A stretch of 64,000 bases of DNA, from the NCBI GenBank assembly GCA_003255065.1, contig QAOA01001162.1, forward strand, positions 1-64,000, in the 5' to 3' direction. The DNA comes from Cercis canadensis (lineage: Eukaryota > Streptophyta > Magnoliopsida > Fabales > Fabaceae). The notes under the pieces were generated by a model, which searched no databases, had not been told where the DNA came from, and saw nothing but the letters and a program-made list of their open reading frames with translations. Positions 1-10,924 of this stretch are shown one piece after another (position 1 is the first letter of the stretch; every line of letters begins with the position of its first letter). The position numbers and the translations under genes are program-made.

Positions 1-44
1 GAAGGAAGAGAATATGTAGATGATATCATAGCTACACAACCAGG

Positions 45-722
45 TTATAGTCCAGATATGCTTTCCTTCAATTCACATTGCCCATTGTGTGCTTCGCACT
101 TTCTGCAATCTGGATGGTCCCAACTCAGACTAATAGTATCCGTGTTCGGATAAAATACAGCATTAGGTACTGTTGAAGTGCTATACATTCGGGTGCAAGA
201 TAGTAATGGCTGGTCCATGATTGTTGTATGAGATGGAATCGCGATAACTTGGAAGCCAACTTCATCAAGACAAGAAAAGTTGCCATATGAAGTGAAGTAT
301 GCGCTGTCTGCATTTCTATGAGACATTCCTGAACATTTGAATAGTACAAAAGGCTGAGAGTAATCACTGAACAGAAAAGGAGATTCAGATAAATGAAGAT
401 TTGCAATCTGTTTGGGAAAGCAATTCTCAGGGTCTGATACAGTTATGACCTGTGCTTTGTAGTCAATGCTCTTCACAAAGAGCTTGACAGATAATGGCAG
501 TTCAAGCACGGTCTGGTTTGTATCAGTACAGAATAGTTCAAAGTCAGAACGATAGCCACACCATTGAGGTTGTCTCCCTCTAAGTCGGAAGGGGAATCGG
601 ATGGGTGGTCCTTTGGTGCTGCACCTTGTTTCTATGCATTGGTCAATAGAACTAGTTTCTGCTAAGATAGTTAGGAAACAGCAGCACAAGAATGGGATGT
701 TCTTTCTGAACGAAACAACCAT
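45..722 (-). CDS. RING-H2 ATL20/21-like protein, ectodomain exon (partial gene)
   Basis: The predicted protein begins with a hydrophobic signal peptide and continues into a cysteine-rich GUB_WAK_bind-type ectodomain. Visible landmarks are C-x3-C-x-T followed by IRFPFRLRG, then QWCGY, a DPENCFP segment, and a late CRKCEAHNGQC block typical of WAK-associated regions. This architecture is known from ATL20/ATL21-type RING-H2 ligases and from LRK10-like kinases, which share the ectodomain. I placed the start at the ATG at 722 because the longer frame begins with TTG. The frame closes with TAA at 45-47, before any transmembrane segment or RING finger, and no obvious splice donor precedes the stop. 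It is therefore either exon 1 of a gene continuing off the left edge or a truncated ectodomain-only copy. It is divergent to the LRK10-like gene at 1737. Confidence 0.7.
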   Translation of the reverse strand: MVVSFRKNIPFLCCCFLTILAETSSIDQCIETRCSTKGPPIRFPFRLRGRQPQWCGYRSDFELFCTDTNQTVLELPLSVKLFVKSIDYKAQVITVSDPENCFPKQIANLHLSESPFLFSDYSQPFVLFKCSGMSHRNADSAYFTSYGNFSCLDEVGFQVIAIPSHTTIMDQPLLSCTRMYSTSTVPNAVFYPNTDTISLSWDHPDCRKCEAHNGQCELKESISGL

Positions 723-1736
723 GACTGATGCAATTAAATTCCTGATACACAAAAGGTTGTGTTAATTGATCACAGCAAATTTGGAGGAGAATATCTGTAC
801 TTTGAATATTTTTTTTTCTCGAATTAGTGAGGATTAGAATATCTGTATTTTTTTCTCTGTAATTAGTGAGAATATTTGAGTCTTCTTGGAAATTCAGTCT
901 TGGATGAAGCTCTAGAGTCACGACAGATACTTGGTGCTAAGTTAGCAGATGCTCCACAGCAACATTTCAGTCTATTCCATCTTGACTTGGCTTTAAACAA
1001 AATCAGTCATATTCACATTTAAAGATGCTACCCTACCATGAAGATATTTTCTTTGTTACTCTCAATAACAGTCCTGATCATGAAAATGGACTTGTTATCC
1101 CAAGGTTATATACCCACCAGCAATCAGAACCAAGTAATTTAGAACAAGAAAAAAGAAAAAAGAAAAATAGCATATTTATACATCCAGTATATTGTAATTA
1201 GTTTTTTGCATAACCTTATTCCAAGGGTATAAAATAAAAAAGAAATGAGATCCAAGATATTAAGATTTTTTTTATTTGATATGATAATTCAAAGTGAATT
1301 TGTTATTAGTCATCTTCGAAATTTCTTTTATTGGATGACTCTCATTAAATTTGAAATTCCTTAATTTTTATAAGAAGATGGAGTTGTAGCTCTTGAGGAG
1401 TATTAGATCAATAATGTCTAATACACACATACCAAACACCATAATCTAAAATTTTATAAAATTTTCCATATATAAAAAAGTTATAAAATTTCAAATTATA
1501 CAATGAAAATTACATCATTCCCAAACACTCCCTAAAAAACTCATATTTCAATTGAAAGTAATTTTTTTTTATAATTATATAATTGTATTCTTTTCTAATT
1601 TAGTTGATGATGTGACAATCTATATATGGACTGAGGTTTACCAAAAGTACTTCCACCAAAATTGTTGTGGACTCAGGTTCAGATTCCCTGTGTCATTAAT
1701 TCCAACTTTGTTAGTGTTGTTTTCTCATCTCTCTCA
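723..1736. promoter_or_regulatory. Shared intergenic region between divergent ATL-like and LRK10-like genes
   Basis: About 1 kb separates two genes read in opposite directions, so it must hold both 5' flanks. It is AT-rich, with poly-T and poly-A tracts, and I see no further coding sequence. I could not assign TATA boxes or transcription starts with confidence. The bidirectional promoter is inferred from gene orientation only. Confidence 0.4.
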
Positions 1737-3917
1737 ATGTTCACCCAGTTCATATTCATCCTATTCCTCTTTAATGTATTCTTGTGGTTCTCTATTGTTA
1801 TTGACAATATTTATTTTGTTCCGTCAGAATTAACCATAGAATCAAGTAATTCATGTGGAAATATATATAACTTCTCTGAAAGCTGCAGCGATCCCAGTTA
1901 CTCACTGGTGTGTAAAGGCAACAGAACAGTGTTGAACTTATATTATGGCAGGAACCGAGTGCAGGCCATTACTGTCACTGATTCTTCTACCCTTAGATCC
2001 ATAAGTGCCGGAGTTGACAACAATAACTGCCCTACCATTGCTGCTAACTCTGTATCATACAACAATTTCACGGATAATTTTCTGGAGAAACTGAGATACA
2101 TCAACGACAGCGACAACTACTATTATTCTCACGATGCAATAACATTCTTCAGTTGCGAAAATCCTGTGTTGGCGGGCATTGCACCACCTTGTACTGCTGG
2201 CTACGATTCTTCAACAAGGAAATATACTTACGTTTTGTCTAAAGGTGAGGTTTGGGAAATTGCAGATTCGTGCAACATAGACATGATTGTGAATGTGTGG
2301 TTGTCGGGGCCGACAACATGTAATGAAAATTGTTCATATCCAGAAATTCGGAGTGAAGAGGTGAACGGGATTGTGCTTATATGGCAACCAAATCAATGTG
2401 GAGAGTGGAAAAAACAGGGCCACAATTGCAGGTTCCACAACGATACAAATATGGTGCTTTGTCGTCAGTTTTCGCTGGGAATTCTGGTGGGATCTACTGT
2501 CTTTGTTTATATTGGTTTAAGTAAGTACAACCTAAATTCTCCATATATGCTGATAAATTCTTAAGATATTTTGCTGAATTCAGTAATCGTTGGTTCTTCT
2601 CAACGTTATTTTCTTTGCAAAGTAGTCATTGGCGCAAGCCGTTGTCTTCTAGTTTTCTCGGTCTCGCCTCTTTTTTTGCCATGATGTTCTAGTTCTAAAT
2701 TTCGTTTCACTTTTTCTTTCTCCTCATTTTTATTTAAACCAGTTTTATATAAAACAATGTCTAACGAGCAATATATGAACATGAAGCAAAAGTTCTGATT
2801 ATATCTTTATGCTTGAATTGTGTGCACAGTGATCTTCTGGTTCGCTGTGAGATTTCTACTTGGGTCCCCATTTGTGTTTGCATTCTTGATATATAAATGG
2901 AGAAAAAGGCATTTATCCGGATATGATGCCATTGAAGATTTCCTCCAAAATCACAACAATCTGGTGCCCATCAAGTACTCTTACTCTGACATCAAAAGAA
3001 TGACTAAAGGTTTCAAGCACAAGTTAGGCGAAGGAGGTTATGGTTCTGTTTACAAAGGGACTCTTAGAAGCAAACGTGATGTAGCTGTCAAGTTATTGGG
3101 GAAGTCCAACACCAATGGACAAGACTTCATAAATGAAGTTGCAACAATTGGAAGGATTCGTCATCTCAATGTGGTTCGATTAATTGGATTTTGTGCTCAA
3201 AGAACAAAGAGAGCTCTTGTTTATGAATTCATGTCTAATGGGTCTCTGGATAAATATGTACTACCACAAGAAAAGAAGAACATATCAATAAGCTATGAGA
3301 AAATCTATGAAATATCTTTAGGGGTGGCTCATGGAATAGAATACCTCCATCGAGGTTGTGATATGCAAATCTTACACTTCGATATCAAACCTCACAACAT
3401 TCTTCTTGATGAAAATTTCACTCCAAAAATTTCAAATTTTGGACTTGCAAAGTTGTACCCGACAGATCATAGCATTGTAACTCTAACAGTAGCAAAAGGA
3501 ACAAAGGGATACATGGCTCCTGAATTGTTTTATAGGAACATTGGAGGCATCTCACACAAAGCTGATGTTTATAGTTTTGGGATGCTATTAATGGAAATGG
3601 CAGGTAGAAGAAAGAATTTGAATGTTGTAGACCATTCTGGGCAGACCTACTTTGCCAAATGGGTTTATGACCAATTTGAGGAAACAATACTTGAAAGTAA
3701 TGCCACTGATGAGGAAAAGAAGATAGCCCAGAAAATGATTGCGATAGCTTTAAATTGTATACAGATGAGGCCTAGTGATCGTCCCTCAATGAGCAAAGTT
3801 ACAAATATGCTTGAAGGAGAATTTGAAATCCCAGAGATTCCTCCACATGAACCTCTTCTAGCTTGGCAACAGAGGCCAACAGATGAAGTTGGCATTGGCG
3901 ATAATTCAAATATATGA
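1737..3917 (+). CDS. LRK10-like (rust resistance kinase Lr10-like) receptor kinase, copy A; DFG replaced by NFG
   Basis: Two exons, 1737-2520 and 2830-3917, join in frame (donor gtaagt, acceptor cacag) to give 623 residues. The ATG at 1737 is preferred because a strong signal peptide ([12 protein letters not shown]) follows; an upstream in-frame ATG at 1662 would add 25 residues. The ectodomain has the [14 protein letters not shown] and NQCGEW landmarks of the GUB_WAK_bind/WAK_assoc pair. A membrane segment spans the exon junction, followed by YKWRKR. The kinase shows GEGGYG (328-333), VAVK with Lys349, HFD (444-446, non-RD), YMAPE and DVYSFG. The DFG aspartate at residue 464 is Asn (codon AAT, 3435-3437), whereas copies C and D keep Asp. 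Known family role: plasma-membrane signalling in defence. Catalytic output is therefore doubtful, although the gene is otherwise intact. Confidence 0.88.
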
Positions 3918-5379
3918 ACGCCAGAGGTTCCTCCACCTGATCAACTTCAATCAGTAAGGAAGTTGAATTGATGCAGTACAAGATTCTTCATGGACAAAAC
4001 TGCATGCTTTCTTAGATTTACAATATGTATCTGTCATCTTATAACATCAAACCCATCATTTGTATTTTAACTTTGTATCTCCAGTTTACAGTTTGTTAAG
4101 TCCTATAAATATGAAAGAGTGAAGTTCCAACACCATGTGCATTCTATATTAACAAGAGACAAACAAAACAATTCAAGTAAAACATGTTCCAAGTTTCACG
4201 CAAGCAAGCTATTCAAGAGATATTCCATCTAACATGTTTCTTGCCAAGAGTGCTACTAACCTACTACCCTGAAATTTTAACAGAGAAGAAGGCTTCGACA
4301 TCACCAAAGCCCCGGCCCGTATGCGTCAAAATGTAGCCACTTACGAGGTTCAAAACTTAGTTTATAGCAAAGCAAAGTTAAAATAATTAGTGAAGTTAAA
4401 AGTAATAGCCCAAATGGAAACAAGACATGAAGAAAACAATGAGGAAAACAGTCCTCATTAACCACTGAAACTAGATTAGTATTATAGAATTCATGATACC
4501 AATAAAAAATCCTTTGAAAGATGATATAATATTATAACTATACAAGATCTTTTAATAGATGCATGAATTTTGTAGCATCTATGAAAGGAGGAGAGGCACC
4601 CAGATTACAGAGCCATTTATGTCTATAGTTTAATCCGTTTTGGTGAAGAGGTTGACTCTTGTAACTGTTATTTAAACTTTTCTATTAGAGCTAAGGGAAC
4701 TGAAAATGTAACAGAATGAACTTGAATTTATTGAAAACTTGCATCTTAGCACATACTTATGCCAATGTGTTATGTTTTAGTTAACTTCTGATGAATATGG
4801 AATGATATGAACCACTGAGATGGAACAAAATTCCAAGTAGACTATTTGGCATTTGAAGAAGGTTACTTTTCCTTAATAATGAGACTCGTGAGTTGATGAA
4901 CACACTTTTTATATAATAGTTATCCCTCATACTTAGTCTTTTAAACCTCTTTTGGGCTGAATTGCATAGACTTAGACCTCATTTCATGACTTTGGATCCA
5001 TTTATGCTTAATTGCAATTTCCAGCAATACTGAGAATTATATGCTGTCTCTGTGTTTCAGGCATATCTTGAGTTCTGAATGTCTAAAAATTCCAAGTCAT
5101 ACCTTGTTGGAAAGCTGAGAGAATTTTCTACAACTTTATTTCAGGGCTCCAAAGCTAATTCGGACGTCCAGAAGGTCATATGCAGCCTGGAAGCCAGAGA
5201 AGACATGCTGTCGCAGGATCCTGACCTACATGCAGTATTTGGGCCATAACTTGAGTTGTGCATGTCATATGGACCTGAAACTGGTACCATTGGAAAGCTA
5301 ACAGACAGAGATTTAATTGATAAGAAGACCGGTTCACCATATTTTATGTGGAAGATGGTCTTATTTGCTAGACAACTGA
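3918..5379. other. 3' flank of LRK copy A, no gene seen
   Basis: No convincing coding sequence. Bases 3918 to about 4880 closely match 14190-15135 downstream of LRK copy C, so this is duplicated cluster DNA. The part from about 4880 to 5379 has no counterpart in the second unit. Short frames near 5141-5453 look fortuitous. Confidence 0.6.
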
Positions 5380-6071
5380 TGGTTAATGTCAAGCCATCCA
5401 TGATGGATTTAATTATCTGTAAACTTATTTGCCCGCCAGAAATCGAAACTTAGATAATTCAAAGCAGCAAAGAAACTTTAAGGATTTGTTGGGTAATATA
5501 GTTAAACATCTATCACAAGTAAAATATTCTCAATTGCATTTAAAACTATCATGTCACATGATACCACAAATTGAGGTGATAATGATTTTCTGACAAAGAA
5601 ATGCAATAGAATCTCATACGTGGAATGGAAATTGTTAGTTGTACTGTTATACACTTATACAGTAACTATGCTATTTGCATATGCTTGTACTATGGTAACT
5701 AAGCACTTAAATTTGTTCTTTTTTTATAGGGAAATTGAACTCATATGCGAGCAAGATGTCTACATTGATATGCATTATTGAGAAATAGACTTGCAAGTAG
5801 CATTATTGGGAGAGGGTGCCTTTCCTATGACCCACTTAATCACATGGAAAACAATTTTGACTATGGATGCAGAACTTTGACATTTCAGTACACAAGCAAA
5901 ATTCCTGAACAAAAGAGTATTATTTCCCCCAAAAAGCAACAAGAAAAGGACCATGGAGAAGTTTCTCCCTAGTGAACAAACAAAAAAGTGAGAAAACCAA
6001 CACCCCCCACCCCCCTCTTTCCTTCCCTGATTAAGCCTTCTATCTTCATTTACCAATTATCGCCTTTTCTG
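5380..6071 (+). repeat. Orphan copy of the 5' flank of the LRK pseudogenes
   Basis: This 690-bp block is near-identical to 6352-7045, which leads into LRK copy B, and to 15344-16038, which leads into LRK copy D. After the shared end (CCTTTTCTGCT) this copy runs into unrelated sequence instead of an LRK start codon. It is therefore a displaced upstream segment with no gene attached. The short frames inside it (for example 5778-5972) recur in all three copies but resemble no protein I know. Confidence 0.75.
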
Positions 6072-6351
6072 CTAGCTGCCTTTTGCTGCAAATAGCTTAG
6101 GAACCGACCTAAAACATTAAGTAATTTGAGGAGCCTCGGCAGCTCATCATGAGTAAAGAAAATTAAACAACAACTAAGTGAGTTGGATAAGTTAAATTTA
6201 ATGAAAAGTGAAAACACACCTAGACTTAAATTCAGTCCACATTGAATGAATGGTTGTGGGCAGGTACAATCCATGGGACTAAATGAATATAAAAACCCAG
6301 TAGCACCAACTTGAAACGTTTTCAATTGACTTCAAGTCACATACATCTGAC

Positions 6352-7047
6352 GGTTAATGTCAAGCCCTCCGTGATGGATTTAATTATTTGTAAACTTATT
6401 TGCCCGCCAGAAATCGAAACTTAGATAATTTAGAGCAGCAAAGAAACTTTTAGGATTTGCCATATAATATAGATAAACATCTATCACAAGTAAAATATTC
6501 TCAATTGCATTTAAAACTATCATGTCACATGATACCACAAATTGAGGTGTTAATGGTATTTTCAGACAAAGAAATGCAATAGAATCTCATACGTGGAATC
6601 GAAATTGTTAGTTGTACTGTTATACACTTATACAGTAACTATGCTATTTGCATATGCTTGTATTATGGTAACTAAGCACTTAAGTTTGTTCTTTTTTTAT
6701 AGGGAAATTGAACTCATGCAAGCAAGATGTCTACATTGATATGCATTATTGAGAAATAGACTTGCAAGTAATATTATTGGGACAGGGTGCCTTTCCTATG
6801 ACCCACTTAATCACATGGAAAACAATTTTGACTATGGATGCAGAACTTTGACATTTCAGTACACTAACAAAATTCCTGAACAAAAGAGTATTATTTCCCC
6901 AAAAAAGCAACAAGAAAAGGACCATGGAGAAGTTTCTCCCCAGTGAACAAACAAAAAAGTGAGAAAACCAAACCCACCCCCCTTCCCCTTCCCCTTCCCT
7001 GATTAAGCCTTCTATCTTCATTTACCAATTATCACCTTTTCTGCTCC
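6352..7047 (+). repeat. 5' flank of LRK copy B, second copy of the 690-bp repeat
   Basis: It is near-identical to 5380-6071 and 15344-16038. It ends directly at the ATG of the copy B pseudogene (7048), so it probably held that gene's promoter and 5' leader. The 281 bp between the two tandem copies (6072-6351) match 15150-15343 in part. Confidence 0.75.
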
Positions 7048-9516
7048 ATGCTGAGGGAAATTTTCATCTTCCTGGCCCTCTCTACTTCTATACTATTATG
7101 GTCAGGTTTTCTATTTCATCGTTACCTCACGCTACCAATACAATGACTCTTGTGGATATATATTTAACATATCTACAAGTATAGTCTACCCAGAAAGCAG
7201 CTGCAGCGATCCCAGTTTTGAACTAGTCTGTGAGAACAACTAAACAGTGCTGTACTTAAACTATGGTAGACACTTGGTGCAGGTCATCAGAACCACTAAT
7301 TCCTCCCTTCAATCCATCATTCGTGAAGTTGACAACAACAATTGTTCTACCATGATCACTCTTCACTCTATGACATACAGCAACATTAGTGATGATTTTT
7401 CTACAAAAGATAGTGAACTAGGACATGAGTACCATTATTCTTGGGGCGCAATAACACTCGTCCAAAAAGCCTGTAAGTCCTAGAGTTTATCTTATTAATG
7501 TTGAATTTATTCTATGTTCTACTCTTCCCATAGTTCTGAGGTTTTTCTGTAATTCATTAAAAACCAATTTCAAGACCTTAGATCATATATAAAGCAGCCT
7601 AATAAATTATGTCATAATTTCTACTGCATTTTGATAAGACATTACAATCTCTAAGTTGAAATTTTCAGATTCAATCATTAAGAAATATCTTCTAAAAATC
7701 CACCTCTAAGTTGTTTTAGTGGTGTTTAATTAATTTATTAAGTACACAACACCTAGAAGCTTCATATTATGATGATATGATGATATAAACTCCAAACTTC
7801 TCTCCTACGAGGAATATACATTTAAATTAAGCTTGGCTAATGCAGAATTGAGAAAACTAGCTACAGCAAAGTTGAAAATTGACAAAATGTACCAAGATCT
7901 GAGACACATTGTGACTTTTTAGTTCCAACTATGTCTCTTCTGTCATTGAACTCTGTTTCTTTCTTCAGTTTGAGAATCATAACCTATCTAACCTAAATTT
8001 CAACATAAGATCTCCAAATTAGAACTTAATTCAATTTAGGTTATGTTTTCTTTTAAACTATTTTTGTTCACTAATTTCTTTTTGGTACTGTTATTCTCCT
8101 GATCATTCTTCTTGTGTTAAACCTTCGACAGGTGTTCTGGAGATACCAATTTATTTCAGTAAGATCTCTATCTCCCTTTGGGTGCCTATGAGCTTTTAAA
8201 CATTAGTAATAGTGAAGTATGCATTCTGAAATTTTCAGATTCAACTAATGCATCATGTGCAGATATGTTTGTCAACTTTTACTTCTTTATTCTTCCTATT
8301 ATAAAAGAACTTACTTCCAACATCACAAACAAACATCCAAATTTTTTTGGCAAAAAGCATTGTCTACAGTGAAAAACATAAGATGAAATGAAACAGGAGT
8401 TCTTAATAAGTCTTGTTTTACAAATCTTGTTTGCAGTATTCTCATGGTTGGCAGTAAAATTTGTACTTGAAGCCCCATTTGTGGTTGCATTCTTGATAGA
8501 CAAATGGAGGAGGGGAATCAATCTGTGTATGACAAGGTTGAGGATATCCTGCAAAGTCACAATAATCTGGTGCCCATCAAGTACTCTTGCTCTGACATAA
8601 AAAAAATGACCAAAGGTTTCTAGGACAAGCTAGGTGAAGGAGGCTATGGTTCTGTTTATAAAGGTAAGCTTCGAAGTAGACATGATGTAGCTGTGAAGTT
8701 ATTGGGAAAGTCCAAAACCAATGGACACAAGTTCATCTATGAAGTTGCCCCCATTGGAAGGATTCGTCACCTGAATGTGGTTCAACTCATTGGATTTTGT
8801 GCTGAGAGAAGAAAGAGAGCCCTCGTTTATGAGTTCATAGCTAATGGATCTCTTGACAAGTACATACTTTCACAAGACCAACGGAATTTATCAATAAGTT
8901 ATGACAAAATCTTTGATATTTCTCTTGGTGTGGCTCATGGGATTGAATACTTACTTCAAGGTTGTGACATGCAAATCCTACACTTCAATATCAAACCTCA
9001 CAACATTCTTCTTGATGAGAATTTTTCTCCAAACATCTCAGACTTTGGACTGGCAAAATTGTGTTCAATTGATGATAGCATTGTGTCTCTAACAGCAGCA
9101 AGAGGAACAGTGGGATACATGGCACCTTAATTGTTTTACAAAACATTGGAGGCATCTCATATAAAGTTGATGTGTATAGTTTGTTGTTGATGGAAATGGC
9201 AGGTAGAAGAAAGAACTTGAATGTTGTCGAGTATTCTTGTCAAACATATTTTCCTAAATGGGTTTATGACCAATTTGAGGAAGAAATATGAGTTAGCAAT
9301 GCCACAAATGAAGAAAAGAAGATTGCCCAAAAAATGATTGTGATAGCTTTTAATTGTATACAGATGAGTCCTGATCGTCCCTCAATGAGGAAAGTGATAG
9401 AGATGCTTGAAGGAGAAGTTGAGGCCCTGGAACTGGAAGTTTCTCCACCTGAGCCTTTTTCACCAAAGCAAGAGATTACAACAAACAACATCGGTGCTGG
9501 TGATAATTTGGTATAA
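7048..9516 (+). pseudogene. LRK10-like receptor kinase pseudogene, copy B
   Basis: This copy aligns along its length with copy D. The ectodomain exon begins at ATG 7048. It has a 2-bp deletion in the signal-peptide region and a premature TAA (gagaacaacTAA near 7240). It stops aligning at about 7467, where some 850 bp present in copy D (16456-17307) are missing, so the second half of the ectodomain is gone. The kinase exon starts near 8438 and has a TAG in place of the Lys codon before DKLGEGGYG, a 1-bp deletion near 9140, a TAA replacing the Glu codon of the APE motif, and a TGA in the C-lobe at about 9289. The catalytic loop reads HFN instead of HFD. Several independent lesions mean it is no longer a receptor kinase; partial kinase frames such as 8693-9130 are remnants. 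Confidence 0.85.
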
Positions 9517-9918
9517 GCTATGAGTTGATTGTTTATCAGTATGGGAATTAACATTCAATCTACTACAAAATCAACTATGCCATAGACATCAAATGAAAAG
9601 AAGAATTAGACAGAAAAGCTCTCAGCAATCCATCTAGGTTTTGTATAAATTGCAAATGTCATTTTGAACAAGTTCTTTTATGAGATGTGCTTAAAATGTA
9701 ATAGCAAAAAATGTTTAGAAAATTTAAATCACTGCCCCATTCACTTACTCCCATATTATCATAAAGAGATTACTTACCATGCTCTATGTTCCAGCCTACC
9801 TCTTCTTGGCTTTGCCTCTGCACATGGGTATCCGAGTTTGTAACAGAAGTATAATTTATCTGCAAAACCTGACCATTCTAAATTAGTAAGTAGTATACAT
9901 AAAAAATAATTAAATAAG
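9517..9918. other. 3' flank of LRK pseudogene B, no gene seen
   Basis: The first approximately 100 bp match the DNA after copy D (20935-21045). The rest is AT-rich without a usable frame and ends where the copia LTR begins at 9919. Confidence 0.5.
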
Positions 9919-10262
9919 TGTTAGAATACAAGTTTTATAGGCTGAAAGGAAGAAGAGCAAAAGAGAAATAAGGCAAAGATGGTTTCCGCTACTGAAATAA
10001 TTCTTGCTCTCTTACATTTTCATTTAGTTCAGCTTCTATATATACACAAAAAAGGTTACAAGTTAGGACTACACTTGCCCATACCTAGTCAACACCAACT
10101 CTTAGATAATTTTCCACAAAATAAGGATCATCACTCACTTATACCAACTAGCAGACTGTTGTTGCAGATTCTGCATAACTACATCAGATTTTTTACATAA
10201 ACAAAAGGAACTATTTCCTAACTTAAATATAGAAAAATCTCATGGTTCAACAATAAGCATCA
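9919..10262 (-). repeat. Left LTR (3' LTR) of the copia element
   Basis: About 344 bp, near-identical to 12810-13154. It begins TGTTAGAATA and ends GCATCA on the plus strand. A TATA-like stretch (tatatatacac) lies inside. Confidence 0.85.
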
Positions 10263-10292
10263 GCATCGAACCCTGTTTAAAACCATAGTTTA

Positions 10293-10512
10293 AATACACA
10301 AAAAAGGTTACAAGTTAGGACCATACTTGTCCATGCCTAGTCAACACCAACTCTCAGATAATTTTCCACAAAATAAGGATCATCACTCACTTATACCAAC
10401 TAGCAGACTGCTGTTGCAGATTCTGTATAACTACATCAGATTTTTTACATAAACAAAAGGAACTATTTCCTAACTTAAATATAGAAAAATCTCATAGTTC
10501 AACAATAAGCAT
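10293..10512 (-). repeat. Partial extra LTR copy beside the left LTR
   Basis: The inner 220 bp of the LTR are repeated. Both LTR copies are followed by the same short string, gcatcgaaccctg plus ttaaaacc, so this looks like a local tandem duplication of the LTR end plus its neighbour sequence. Confidence 0.75.
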
Positions 10513-10529
10513 CAGCATCGAACCCTGGT

Positions 10530-10910
10530 TAAAACCATAGTTACCCTGCGGGTTAATTATTAAGAAATTAAGGGTGAAATTTACTTGCTCGTCACAATCA
10601 ACTAGCACAGCAGACTGTACAGACTGTTGTATCTCGAAAACTTCTTTGGATCCTGAAGTCAGAGCAATATCCCAGGAACAATGAAGAGATAGTCTCTTTC
10701 AAGTTTGAAAATTAAGTACAAGACAACCTGCATGCATCATTTTCTTTAAAGCCCTATGATCATTCTATAATTTTTTTTCAAGTGAAAGCTCCATACCAGG
10801 TTGTAATCATTAGATAACATCAGTGGAACCATTGCTTTTACGAAACAATGCCAATATTTCTGTCTAGTCTTCCTCTTAATCCTCGCCAATTGTCCCTTTC
10901 AAAACTCCTC
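10530..10910. other. Unassigned segment shared with 21240-21606
   Basis: About 370 bp is near-identical to a segment at the end of the second tandem unit. On the minus strand a frame reads ALTSGSKEVFEI, then SAVLVDCD and QVNFTL, and looks protein-like; the frame is partly kept in the second copy. I do not recognise the family. It is flanked by LTR sequence on the left in both places, and by copia pol (here) or the protease pseudogene (there) on the right. Confidence 0.45.
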
Positions 10911-10924
10911 GTTGAGATTTTTCT

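Noticed and set aside
5778-5972. Short open frame conserved in three copies of the 690-bp repeat
   Set aside because: Conservation is explained by recent DNA duplication; the antisense strand is equally open and no motif is recognisable.
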